Shown: piece after piece, positions 8,694-16,605 of the stretch
How positions within the stretch are numbered: the first letter of the stretch is position 1
Layout of the letters: every line of letters begins with the position of its first letter
Assembly (NCBI RefSeq): GCF_019443745.1
Contig: NZ_CP050948.1
Coordinates: forward strand, 806,001-870,000
Source: Iamia sp. SCSIO 61187
GTDB taxonomy: Bacteria; Actinomycetota; Acidimicrobiia; Acidimicrobiales; Iamiaceae
Reading direction: 5' to 3'
DNA: 64,000 nucleotides
Translations under genes and position numbers: made by a program
Notes under the pieces: generated by a model
Database searches by the model: none
Told to the model about the DNA's origin: nothing
Seen by the model: the letters and a program-made list of their open reading frames with translations, nothing else

Positions 8694-9639
8694 TCTCTCC
8701 AAGGGCGGACCGACCGACCTGACCAAGCCCGGCGGGCGGGGCCCGGACCCGGCGGCCGGGGTGCACGACACCGTGGAGCGGGTGCCGGGTGCGGCCAAGC
8801 CCGACCCCATCCTCGTGGCCGACGCCGTCCGCCGGACCTTTGGGGGCCTGACCGCCGTCGACGTCGACCACGTCGAGATCCAGCGGGGCATGATCACCGC
8901 CCTGATCGGGCCCAACGGCGCCGGCAAGACGACGTTCTTCAACCTCCTCACCGGCTTCGACAAGCCCGACCACGGGTGGTGGACCTTCAACGGCACCAAC
9001 CTGGCCGGCATGCCGGCCCACAAGGTCGCCCGCCGCGGGATGGTCCGCACCTTCCAGCTGACCAAGTCGCTGAACCGGCTGCCGGTCATCGAGAACCTCA
9101 AGCTCGGCGCCACGGGGCAGCGGGGCGAGAGCTTCTTCGTCGGCCTCCTCGGCCCCCTCTGGGGCGCCCAGGAGCGAGAGATCGAGGCCCGCGCCGACGA
9201 GCTGCTCGTCCGCTTCAAGCTCGACCACATGCGCAACGAGTTCGCCGGCTCCCTCTCGGGTGGTCAGCGCAAGCTGCTCGAGATGGCCCGGGCCCTCATG
9301 GTCCAGCCCCAGCTGGTGATGCTCGACGAGCCCATGGCCGGCGTGAACCCCGCCCTCACCCAGTCGCTCCTCGGCCACGTGAAGTCGCTGCGCGACGAGG
9401 GCATGACCGTCCTCTTCGTCGAGCACGACATGGACGTCGTCCACGACATCAGCGACTGGGTGATCGTCATGGGGGAGGGGCGGGTCATCGCCGAGGGCAC
9501 CCCCCGTGACATCTCGGCCAACCCCGCCGTGATCGACGCCTACCTCGGCTCCCACCACGACGCCCCCCTCAGCGCCGAGGAGGAGTCGCAGGTGCTGGCC
9601 GAGGTCGACGCCGCCATCGCCCAGGAGGAGGCCCGATGA
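8680..9639 (+). CDS. livG: Branched-chain amino acid ABC ATPase LivG
   Basis: A 319-residue ATPase. Walker A is GPNGAGKTT, the signature is LSGGQRKLLEMARAL, Walker B is LVMLDEPMAGVNP, and the switch His sits in VEHDMDVV. Some 45 residues of Gly/Pro/Asp-rich leader precede the ATPase fold, which is longer than usual. The GTG at 8680 lies inside livM, giving a 14-base overlap; it is the only start that places the leader after the livM coding sense. livF overlaps its stop by 4 bases. Together with LivF it should form the nucleotide-binding heterodimer. Confidence 0.93.
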   Translation: MSGADLSKGGPTDLTKPGGRGPDPAAGVHDTVERVPGAAKPDPILVADAVRRTFGGLTAVDVDHVEIQRGMITALIGPNGAGKTTFFNLLTGFDKPDHGWWTFNGTNLAGMPAHKVARRGMVRTFQLTKSLNRLPVIENLKLGATGQRGESFFVGLLGPLWGAQEREIEARADELLVRFKLDHMRNEFAGSLSGGQRKLLEMARALMVQPQLVMLDEPMAGVNPALTQSLLGHVKSLRDEGMTVLFVEHDMDVVHDISDWVIVMGEGRVIAEGTPRDISANPAVIDAYLGSHHDAPLSAEEESQVLAEVDAAIAQEEAR

Positions 9640-10463
9640 CCGAGCCCGGCGGACCATCGCTCGACAAGGCACCCGCGCCGGAGCCGACCGACGCCCGGAC
9701 CGGCGCCGTCCTCCCCTCGGCCGAGGTCGGAGGGTCGGGCGACCGCATCGTCGTCGCCGAGGACATCGTCGCCGGCTACGTCCCCGAGGTGAACATCCTC
9801 AACGGCTGCTCGCTCTACCTCGACCGCCAGGAGCTGGTGGGCATCATCGGCCCCAACGGCGCCGGCAAGTCCACCTTCCTCAAGGCTCTGTTCGGCCTCA
9901 TCCCCATCCGGGCCGGCACCATGACCCTCGAGGGCCGCAACATCTCCGGGCTCAAGGCCAACCAGCTGGTGGCCCGCGGCATCGGCTACGTGCCCCAGAA
10001 CGACAACGTCTTCCCCCGGCTCACCGTCGAGGAGAACCTCGAGATGGGCGCCTACAAGCAGAAGGGCTCCGCCTTCAAGGAGCGCTTCGACGTCGTCTGC
10101 GACCTGTTCCCCATGCTCGGCGAGCGCCGCAAGCAGCGGGCCGGCTCGCTGTCGGGCGGCGAGCGCCAGATGGTCGCCATGGGCCGCGCCCTCATGCCCG
10201 ACCCCCAGGTCCTCCTCCTCGACGAGCCCTCCGCCGGGCTGTCGCCGCTGTACCAGGACGAGGTGTTCATCCGCTGCCGGCGCATCAACGCCGCCGGCGT
10301 CTCGATCATCATGGTCGAGCAGAACGCCCGGCGCTGCCTCCAGATCTGCGACCGGGCCTACGTCCTCGACCAGGGCACCAACGCCTACACCGGCGGGGGC
10401 GAGGAGCTCCTCCACGACCCCAAGGTCATCGAGCTCTACCTGGGGACGCTGGCGCGGGCCTAG
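9636..10463 (+). CDS. livF: Branched-chain amino acid ABC ATPase LivF
   Basis: A 275-residue ATPase with Walker A GPNGAGKST, signature LSGGERQMVAMGRALM and Walker B VLLLDEPSAGLSP, then MVEQNARRCL in place of the more common VEQ-N-A. About 40 N-terminal residues of Pro/Ala-rich leader precede the fold (DKAPAPEPTDARTG), mirroring livG. The ATGA overlap with livG shows coupling. Last gene of the operon; two strong hairpins follow. Confidence 0.93.
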   Translation: MTEPGGPSLDKAPAPEPTDARTGAVLPSAEVGGSGDRIVVAEDIVAGYVPEVNILNGCSLYLDRQELVGIIGPNGAGKSTFLKALFGLIPIRAGTMTLEGRNISGLKANQLVARGIGYVPQNDNVFPRLTVEENLEMGAYKQKGSAFKERFDVVCDLFPMLGERRKQRAGSLSGGERQMVAMGRALMPDPQVLLLDEPSAGLSPLYQDEVFIRCRRINAAGVSIIMVEQNARRCLQICDRAYVLDQGTNAYTGGGEELLHDPKVIELYLGTLARA

Positions 10464-10585
10464 CGGCCTCTCGTCGGACGCCTCGCTGGCGCTCGGCCTC
10501 CTCCTCGAACTCGGGGTGCTCGCTGCGCTCGCCCTGAAGATCTTCCCGGAGCGGGACGCCTCGTTCCTCGGCGCCACCGCTCCTC

Positions 10586-10606
10586 TGCGGGGGGAGACCC
10601 CCCGCA
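10586..10606 (+). terminator. Hairpin terminator candidate downstream of livF
   Basis: A 9-bp perfect stem (10586-10594 with 10598-10606, TGCGGGGGG/CCCCCCGCA) with a 3-nt loop, 120 bp after the livF stop. There is no T tract, as is common in GC-rich actinobacteria. Confidence 0.5.
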
Positions 10607-10760
10607 CCCCCCTGCGGCTGCGCCGGGCCGGGCCTGGTCGCGGGACATCTGGCTGGGTCGCGATCGGGCGCCGTCTGGGCTGGCGCGCCGGGCGTTGGCG
10701 GGCTTGCTGCGCTCGCCGGGGCACCAGGGTGGCGGGCTTGCTGCGCTCGCTGGGACGCGG

Positions 10761-10790
10761 GAGGGCCCCGGCCTTGCGGCCGGGGCCCTC
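10761..10790. terminator. Bidirectional terminator between convergent livF and the binding-protein gene
   Basis: A 13-bp perfect GC stem (10761-10773 with 10778-10790) closing a TTGC tetraloop, 31 bp from the stop of the minus-strand binding-protein gene. The convergent gene arrangement suggests it stops transcription from both sides. Confidence 0.75.
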
Positions 10791-10821
10791 TCAGGTTCTG
10801 GTCCTCAGCTGAGGGGCTGGA

Positions 10822-12222
10822 TCAGCCCTCGGCCTCGAAGGTCTCGCCGGTGGCGTTGCCCATGTTGCCGTCGGTGCCGTAGATCGGCACGTCCGCCGGG
10901 CCGTAGCCCTGCTTGATGAGCTCGGACACGATGCGAGCCGACTCCTCGAAGCCGATGACGACGATGGCGTCGGGGTCCTCACCGACGACCTCGTTCACCT
11001 CGGACTCGAAGGTCTGGGCGTCGGGCGAGTACGGCACGATGGTGAGCACCTCACCACCGGCCTCCTCGAACGACGACTGGAGGTCCTCGGCCAGGCCGTT
11101 GCCGTAGGAGTCGTCGAGGTTCAGCACGGCGATGGACGCGTTGCCGTCCTCGGCGATGACCTCGGCGAGCACGGCGCCCTGGAGGATGTCCGACGGGGCG
11201 TTGCGGAAGTACAGGCCCTTGTCGTCGTAGGTGCTCAGCTCCTTGGAGGTGTTGGCCGGCGAGAACATGGTGACGCCGGCGTTCACCACCGCGTCGATGA
11301 CCGTCAAGGTGACGCCCGAGGAGGCGGCACCGATGATGGCATCGGCGTTCTGCGACAGCAGCCGGTCGACCGACTGGCTGGCGATGTCGGTGGTGGTGTC
11401 ACCGGAGTCGGCCAGGACGAGCTCGACGTCCTGGCCGTTGAAGCCACCGGCCTCGTTGATCTCGTTGACGGCGACCTGCACACCAGCGACCTCGGGCGGG
11501 CCGAGGAAGGCGAGGCTGCCGGTCTCCGGGAGGAGGGTGCCGATGGTGAGGACGCCGTTGCCGGCCCGGTCGACCTCGGTCTCGGCGAGCGGGATGTCCG
11601 CGACCTCGGCCGGGGCCTCGATGGTCTTGAACTCGGTGAGCTCGTCGTCGATGCGGTTGTCCTCACCGAACTGGAGCACGCCGTAGGAACCGACCGTGGG
11701 CTCGCCGTTGCCGGAGAACTCGTGGGGGCCGGAGACGCCGTCGTAGTCGATGTCCTCACCGGCCTCGACGAGAGCGAGGCAGTCCGCGTACGTCGTGCAC
11801 TTCTCGCCCTCCTTCGTCACCCCGACGATCTCGGCGGCGTGGGCGCTGCCGTCGTCGTCGGCGATCTGCGCCGCCAGGGCGATCACGATGGCGGCGTCGT
11901 AGGACTCCGGCCCGTAGTTGTAGTCCTGGAGGTTCGGATCGACCTCGTCCATCCGGGCCTGGAAGGCCTCGACCTCGGGCGTGAGCTCGGGGAGGGGCGT
12001 GGTGCCCCGCCAGCCCGCCAGGCTGCCCGTGGCCTCGCCGTCGCCGCCGGCCTCGGTGGTGTCGCCACCATCGCCTCCGCCCTCGGCCTCGGTGGTGTCG
12101 GTCTCGCCACCACCGTTGTCCCCGCCATCGCCCGAGTCGTCGTCGTCACCGCAGGCTGCAGCGAGGAGGACGAAGGCGAACAGCAGGGCGAAGAGGCGCA
12201 TGAGCACCCTCTTGTCTCGCAT
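10822..12222 (-). CDS. Circularly permuted branched-chain amino acid-type ABC substrate-binding lipoprotein
   Basis: 466 residues. A lipoprotein signal (MRLFALLFAFVLLAAAC, lipobox LAAAC, Cys24) is followed by a Gly/Asp/Glu/Thr linker to about residue 65. Residues about 66-190 (SLAGWRGTTPLPEL, YNYGPESYDAAIVIALAAQ, DIDYDGVSGPHEF, GVLQFGEDN) correspond to what is normally the C-terminal third of a LivJ-type protein. An acidic linker (191-222) then leads into the normal beginning (LTIGTLLPETGSLAFLGPPE), and the chain ends at IYGTDGNMGNATGETFEAEG, exactly where the moved piece would otherwise continue. Two starts are possible: ATG 12222, or ATG 12201 with an AGAGGG ribosome site. It faces livHMGF and presumably feeds it. 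Confidence 0.92.
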   Translation of the reverse strand: MRDKRVLMRLFALLFAFVLLAAACGDDDDSGDGGDNGGGETDTTEAEGGGDGGDTTEAGGDGEATGSLAGWRGTTPLPELTPEVEAFQARMDEVDPNLQDYNYGPESYDAAIVIALAAQIADDDGSAHAAEIVGVTKEGEKCTTYADCLALVEAGEDIDYDGVSGPHEFSGNGEPTVGSYGVLQFGEDNRIDDELTEFKTIEAPAEVADIPLAETEVDRAGNGVLTIGTLLPETGSLAFLGPPEVAGVQVAVNEINEAGGFNGQDVELVLADSGDTTTDIASQSVDRLLSQNADAIIGAASSGVTLTVIDAVVNAGVTMFSPANTSKELSTYDDKGLYFRNAPSDILQGAVLAEVIAEDGNASIAVLNLDDSYGNGLAEDLQSSFEEAGGEVLTIVPYSPDAQTFESEVNEVVGEDPDAIVVIGFEESARIVSELIKQGYGPADVPIYGTDGNMGNATGETFEAEG

Positions 12223-12381
12223 GTATCTGTGTCCCTTCAGATGTGTGATCGACGACCTGGTGACCCCGAGGCCGACGGACGCGCATCGTAGGCCCTCCTC
12301 GCCCAGCCTGCCCGTGATGGACGGCCCCCCGTCACCGGATGTTCACACGCCCGACCCGACCCTCGACGGGCCACCTGCCGG

Positions 12382-14745
12382 TCACGCCGGCTCGACGGTG
12401 ATCGTGTACGTCGCCGGGCCCGCGGTGAAGAGGTACACCTCCATGGTCGCCTCGAGCGGGCCGTCGACGACGAGCACCTCGTCGCCGTCGACGGCGTAGG
12501 ACTCGCCGTCGAGCTCGACGTCGACGTCCTCGTCGGGGTCGTCGGCGGCGACCGTCACCACCACGCTCACGCCGTCGGGCACGACGATGTCGTGGAAGGC
12601 GACGTCGAGGTCGTCCTCGAGGGTCCCCGTGGCGACGGTGTCCCCGTCGACGGTGGCATCGGACCCCGACCCCGGGGCCGGCGGGGCCACGACCTCGAAG
12701 GCCACCGAGACGTCGACCTCGTCATCGCCGAGCAGCCCGCCGCGCCGCATGACGAGGAGGTAGTCGGAGCCCGGGGCGAAGGAGCAGCGCTCGCCCTCGA
12801 CGCAGGCGAGCTCGCCGTCCTCGAAGACCTCGACGTCGGCGTCGCCGTCGACCACGGGCTCGGCCGTCACCTCTCGGTTGACGGTGAAGGCGACGCGGCG
12901 GACGGGCTCCGCCGGCGACACCACGCCCTCGACGGTGCCCGAGAGGGACACCTCGCCCAGGTCCTCGTCGACCACCCGCCCGAGCGTCACCGTCACCGGC
13001 GCGTCCCCGTCCCGGCTCTGGCGCTCCAGGACGAGCAGGTAGGAGCGACCCGCCGCGACGGTGTACCCCTCGAGCTCGCGCTCGAGCTCGTCGCCGTCCT
13101 GGTCCACGAGGTACGCGTCGGTCTCGTCGTCCACCGTCACGATGACCTCGCCGTCCTCGGGGACGGTCACCGTGCGGGTCGCCACGCCGGCGTCGCCCAG
13201 GTCGACCTCGAAGGTCTCCCCGAGCGGGGCCTCGCCGGCGGGCTCCACCAGGTCGGGACGGCCGACGAGGGTGACGACGACGTCGTGGTCGAGGTGCGGC
13301 AGCACGTCGCGGATGCCCTGGAAGATCGTCCGCACCGGGCTGACGACCCACCCGCCGCGCTCCTCGACGACGACCACCGTCGGGTCGTCGGGCAGGAGGG
13401 CCCGTCCGAGGTAGGTGTCGTCCGCCGCCGCGCACGTGTCGTCGACCAGCTCCTCCATCACCTCGGAGCGGAGGCACCAGCCGTCGAGCTCCCACCCGAC
13501 CTCGCCGTCGGAACCCTCGACCGTCCCCTCGGCCCCGAGGACGCGGACCTGGGCCAGCCCCCCGCCCTGCTCCTCGACCTCCACGTCGATGTCGGTGACC
13601 TCGAGGTCGGGGTCGGGGGCGAGCTCGTCCTCGGCCTCGCCCTCCAGCAGCTCGGTGAGGGCCTCCTCGTAGGGGACGAGGACCGCCCACTCGTCCTCGG
13701 GGAGGGCGGCGGTCACGTCGCGGAGGTCGAGCTGCCCGATCGCCTCGACCAGCGCCACCACCGCCGCCTCGGGGTCGGGGGCGGGGTCGCGTCGCTCGAC
13801 GTCGGCGTCGAAGTCGGCCTCCGCCAGGTCGAGGCCGTCGACGACCTGCTCGGCGATCGTGTAGGCCACGCTGACGAACCAGCCCCCGCCGCGCCGCACG
13901 GTGACGAGGTACGCCTGGTCCTCGTCGACCACGTCGTCGACCTCGTCGCTGATGTCGGCCTCATCGGACGACGCCTCCACCTCGTCGGGCAGCAGGCGCC
14001 GGGTCCGGTCGCTCAGGTCGTCGGGGTCGAAGGCGTAGCCGAGCGTCCCGTCGACGACGTGCACGCGGGCCACGTCGCCGGCGAGGGGCTCGACCTCGTA
14101 GGTCAGGTCCTCGGCCGTGAGGTCGATCCCGGCGAAGGTGTCCCCCTCGGGGGCGAAGCCCTCGTCCTCGGCCCGGTCGGTGACCTCGGCGAGGAGGTCG
14201 CCCAGCGTCGCCACCTCGTCCGGGGCGAGGGCGGCCGCGGCGGCGACCGGGTCCTCGGCCGCGATCGCCTCGGCCAGGCGCTCGACCGCCGCCTCCGGGC
14301 TGCTCGCGCCCGAGCCGCCGGCGCGGACCACGGCCTGGACGGTGAAGGCCCCCACGGCCAGCACGGCGAGGGCCCCGATGCCGGCGACCACCAACCCGAC
14401 GCGACGGGGGCCCCGGGGCGCTGGGGACGGAGCCCCCGGACCGGGCGACCCCGGCGGGGCCCAGCCGGGCGGCCCGGCCGGGGGGCCGGCGGGCGCCCAG
14501 CCCGTGGGGCCGGGGGGTGGGCCCGGTGGGCCCCAGCCGGTCGGTGCGGGGGGCGGGCCCGGTGGGACCCATGACGGTGCGGGCCCGGGGCCGGGTGGGG
14601 GACCGGGCGGGACCCAGACCGACCCTGCGGGGGGCGCCGGGGGCAGGGGCGCGACGCTCGGGGGCGCTCCGGCGACGGGGGTGCCGCACCGCCCGCACCC
14701 ACCGGCGCCCTCGGGCATCGGCGCTCCACAGGTCGCGCAGTCCAT
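12382..14745 (-). CDS. Zinc-ribbon, Pro-rich, single-pass membrane protein with duplicated extracytoplasmic domains
   Basis: 787 residues, function unknown. Residues 3-20 form a CxxC...CxxC zinc ribbon (C3, C6, C17, C20). A Pro/Gly/Trp-rich tract with PPGPPPxPTGW-like repeats runs to about 110. One membrane helix spans about 116-140, so the ribbon is probably cytoplasmic and the rest outside. Two related NTF2/DUF4878-like units follow, each starting PEAAV-x-L-x-EAI and ending with a GGWxVS strand. The C-terminal half has beta-rich PPC-like segments (GETFEVDLGD, GTLEDDLDVAFHD). It is very acidic. The ORF lies between livJ-type and 14.8-kb genes on the same strand. The arrangement resembles actinobacterial zinc-ribbon surface sensors, but no role can be assigned. 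Confidence 0.75.
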   Translation of the reverse strand: MDCATCGAPMPEGAGGCGRCGTPVAGAPPSVAPLPPAPPAGSVWVPPGPPPGPGPAPSWVPPGPPPAPTGWGPPGPPPGPTGWAPAGPPAGPPGWAPPGSPGPGAPSPAPRGPRRVGLVVAGIGALAVLAVGAFTVQAVVRAGGSGASSPEAAVERLAEAIAAEDPVAAAAALAPDEVATLGDLLAEVTDRAEDEGFAPEGDTFAGIDLTAEDLTYEVEPLAGDVARVHVVDGTLGYAFDPDDLSDRTRRLLPDEVEASSDEADISDEVDDVVDEDQAYLVTVRRGGGWFVSVAYTIAEQVVDGLDLAEADFDADVERRDPAPDPEAAVVALVEAIGQLDLRDVTAALPEDEWAVLVPYEEALTELLEGEAEDELAPDPDLEVTDIDVEVEEQGGGLAQVRVLGAEGTVEGSDGEVGWELDGWCLRSEVMEELVDDTCAAADDTYLGRALLPDDPTVVVVEERGGWVVSPVRTIFQGIRDVLPHLDHDVVVTLVGRPDLVEPAGEAPLGETFEVDLGDAGVATRTVTVPEDGEVIVTVDDETDAYLVDQDGDELERELEGYTVAAGRSYLLVLERQSRDGDAPVTVTLGRVVDEDLGEVSLSGTVEGVVSPAEPVRRVAFTVNREVTAEPVVDGDADVEVFEDGELACVEGERCSFAPGSDYLLVMRRGGLLGDDEVDVSVAFEVVAPPAPGSGSDATVDGDTVATGTLEDDLDVAFHDIVVPDGVSVVVTVAADDPDEDVDVELDGESYAVDGDEVLVVDGPLEATMEVYLFTAGPATYTITVEPA

Positions 14746-14820
14746 GGCCGTCCTCCCGGGCGGGGAGTCGATGCCGCTGCGGCGTCGCCCCGGCCGCCGA
14801 GTGTAGGAGGGTGGCCGCGC

Positions 14821-15135
14821 TCAGTCGCCGGAGGGGGCTCCCCCTGGTGGGGCGATGTCGACCGGCGTCCACGTCGGGAAGGCCAGGTGCTCGACCCCCA
14901 GGTGGCGGATGATGCGGCCGCGGGCCGCCAGCTGCTCGACGCACGGCCGGGCGACCTCCCGCCCGCCGGCCATCAGGACGTACTCGGCCAGCGGCAGGAG
15001 GATCGGGCCCTCGTCGGCGTCGCCGGCCCGGAGCACCGCCTCGACCTCGAGGGTGGGCCGGCACGGGTTGGTCCGGTCGAGCACGGCGCAGTGGTACACC
15101 ACGCCCTCGAACACGCTCAGGGCCCTGATCCTCAC
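14821..15135 (-). CDS. Conserved-looking hypothetical protein, 104 aa
   Basis: I do not recognise the family. The 104 residues have an ordinary mixed composition with two Cys (YHCAVLDRTNPCRP, RPCVEQLAARG) and an alpha/beta look. The GTG at 15135 lies 9 bp inside the first copy of the 113-bp tandem repeat, so the repeat array abuts or supplies its start region. An alternative is a later start with loss of a few residues. It is 75 bp upstream of the zinc-ribbon protein, in the same direction. Confidence 0.55.
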   Translation of the reverse strand: MRIRALSVFEGVVYHCAVLDRTNPCRPTLEVEAVLRAGDADEGPILLPLAEYVLMAGGREVARPCVEQLAARGRIIRHLGVEHLAFPTWTPVDIAPPGGAPSGD

Positions 15136-15410
15136 GCGGGAGGTCGCCCGTCTCGCGGTGACCCCGCTGCTCGGCTGCGCCTCGCAGGTGAAGAGCGGCC
15201 GTGCTTGCTGGGTCGCCTCGCCTGGCGGCTCGGCTCCGTGATCCTCACGCGGGAGGTCGCCCGTCTCGCGGTGACCCCGCTGCTCGGCTGCGCCTCGCAG
15301 GTGAAGAGCGGCCGTGCTTGCTGGGTCGCCTCGCCTGGCGGCTCGGCTCCGTGATCCTCACGCGGGAGGTCGCCCGTCTCGCGGTGGCCCCTCGGCTCGG
15401 CTGCGCCTCG
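15127..15410. repeat. 113-bp tandem repeat, two exact copies plus a diverged partial copy
   Basis: Unit 1 begins at 15127 and unit 2 at 15240, identical over 113 bp. A third copy begins at 15353, matches for about 34 bases (GATCCTCACGCGGGAGGTCG...), then diverges with scattered matches to about 15410. 113 is not a multiple of three, so this is not a protein repeat. It fills the gap between the 104-aa hypothetical and the broken DUF427 gene. No unique spacers separate the units, so it is not a CRISPR. Confidence 0.9.
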
Positions 15411-15434
15411 CCGATGGAGGGCGGCCCATCGGGG

Positions 15435-15787
15435 TCACCAGTGAGCCGTGCCCGGGCCGCCCTTGATGGGCCCGACGATGGCATCGGTGACCCAGCCGCC
15501 GTACACCCCACCGTCCATGGGTCGCACCACCTCACCGTCGACGGTGCACCGGTCGACGGACTGGGGGAAGAACGCCCAGTGCCCGACCAGCTCGGCGAAG
15601 GCGGGGACGGGGCGGAGGTAGGTCCACGCCGCCGAAGGTGCCGCCGCCGCTCCCACCACCACGACTCCTGCCCCGGTCCCGGGGCGATGGGTACGGGCCG
15701 GTCCACGGCGGCATCCTGCCAGCCGGAGGCGACGGTGCCACCCCGGGGTGGCGGCCCGGGCGGTGGGGCCGGCCGGCGGCTCGGCAT
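15435..15787 (-). pseudogene. DUF427 family gene with an internal out-of-frame deletion
   Basis: The C-terminal DUF427 half is clear in one frame (15435-15662): AAWTYLRPVPAFAELVGHWA, then VDGEVVRP, then GGVYGGWVTDAIVGPIKGGP, the family's closing motif. The family's opening words (RPVPIAPGPGQES) are in a different frame just upstream (start ATG 15787). In intact relatives about 80 residues, from a VWDYPRPPR-like strand to a YWxxVV-like strand, lie between these two points; here they are joined near 15665 with a frame change. The 75-codon remainder could still be translated from GTG 15662 but would lack the N-terminal fold. The family's function is not established. Confidence 0.75.
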
Positions 15788-15796
15788 GCTGGTCGG

Positions 15797-16288
15797 GTGG
15801 ATGCCCCCGTCGACGACCCCGGTGACGCCGCCGCCCTCGCCGGCTACGCCGCCGCCCTGGCCCAGGGGATCGAGGCCCACCTGGCGGCGTGGGTCGAGCG
15901 GGTCGTGGCCGAGCGCCACCGGGCCTGGGGCGGTGCGGTGCCCGAGGAGGTGGCCGCCGCCGCCCGCGCTGCGGGCCGCGTCGCCGTGGCCGAGGTCGGC
16001 CCGCAGGTGCGCGACCTGCTGGACCGCGACGTCGACGCCCAGGCCACCGGGCCCCTGGCCCTGCTGCGCGCCGCGGCCGTCCACCCCACCCGCGTGCTGC
16101 GCGACGCCGGCGTGCCCCCGGTCGAGCGCGACCCGGTGGCGGTGCGCATCCACCCCGACGACGTCTACGACCTCGGCCCGGCCTCGTTCGCCGACGTCCA
16201 CCCCGACCTCCACGAGCCCGGCCTCACCTGGGGGGCGGCCAAGGCCCACGTGATCCTGGCCCGCCGCCGCCGAGAGGGCCTCCGCTGA
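15797..16288 (+). CDS. Hypothetical protein, 163 aa
   Basis: Start chosen at GTG 15797 (VDAPVDDPGDAAALAGYAAAL), since the upstream part of the frame is Pro/Arg-rich and overlaps the divergent DUF427 remnant. The protein is helical and Ala-rich with IEAHLAAWVERVVAERHRAW, PLALLRAAAVHPTRVLRDAG and a conserved-looking tail (VERDPVAVRIHPDDVYDLGP, SFADVHPDLHEPGLTWGAAK). This pattern recurs in uncharacterised actinobacterial proteins; I cannot name a function. It is convergent with the cold-shock gene 24 bp away. Confidence 0.75.
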   Translation: MDAPVDDPGDAAALAGYAAALAQGIEAHLAAWVERVVAERHRAWGGAVPEEVAAAARAAGRVAVAEVGPQVRDLLDRDVDAQATGPLALLRAAAVHPTRVLRDAGVPPVERDPVAVRIHPDDVYDLGPASFADVHPDLHEPGLTWGAAKAHVILARRRREGLR

Positions 16289-16312
16289 ACCGCGGCCCGG
16301 GGCGGGGTGTGG

Positions 16313-16513
16313 TCAGACGACGCGGACGTTCAGGGCCTCGTCGCCCTTGCGCCCCGGGCCGATCTCGAAGTCGACGTTCTGGCCCTCCTCGAGGGAGCGG
16401 AAGCCCTCGCCCTCGATGTTCGAGAAGTGGACGAACACGTCGTCGCCGTCGGGGCGTGAGATGAACCCGTACCCCTTCTCGTTGTTGAAGAACTTGACGG
16501 TACCGGTGGGCAC
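16313..16513 (-). CDS. Cold-shock-domain protein
   Basis: A 66-residue single-domain CspA-type nucleic-acid-binding protein. RNP1 (KGYGFI) and RNP2 (VFVHF) are both present, in [16 protein letters not shown] and [15 protein letters not shown]. Start GTG 16513, giving the family's typical length. The 92-bp leader to the Rrf2 gene could hold a structured cold-shock 5' UTR, but no motif is obvious. It should act as an RNA chaperone in the cytoplasm. Confidence 0.95.
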   Translation of the reverse strand: MPTGTVKFFNNEKGYGFISRPDGDDVFVHFSNIEGEGFRSLEEGQNVDFEIGPGRKGDEALNVRVV

Positions 16514-16605
16514 GAGGACACCTCTGCTGCGCTGATCTCCCGCACCACCTCGATGCGGTGCCGGGAGCCTAGGCGTCGGCACGACCGGGCCCCAGCACCT
16601 CGCGA

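Larger units (their letters stand above)
10464..10821. other. 358-bp non-coding gap between livF and the facing binding-protein gene
   Basis: I see no gene here. The interval holds two strong hairpins (listed separately) and two identical 20-bp copies of a GGCGGGCTTGCTGCGCTCGC sequence at 10697-10716 and 10731-10750. The overall text is a GC-rich low-complexity mix of gctgcgctcgc-like words, similar in flavour to the 113-bp repeat at 15.1 kb. The reading frames through it have no codon-like pattern. Confidence 0.6.

Noticed and set aside
10464-10821. Coding frame of about 98 codons (10516-10812) in the livF gap
   Set aside because: It runs through two strong hairpins and duplicated 20-bp words, with no ribosome site and no recognisable protein pattern.
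12300-12381. A tRNA or small RNA gene in the livJ-type promoter gap
   Set aside because: No cloverleaf or T-loop (GGTTCRA) pattern is visible. The region looks like a simple 5' region.
15127-15410. CRISPR-like array
   Set aside because: Units are 113 bp, contiguous and lack unique spacers, so this is a simple tandem repeat.
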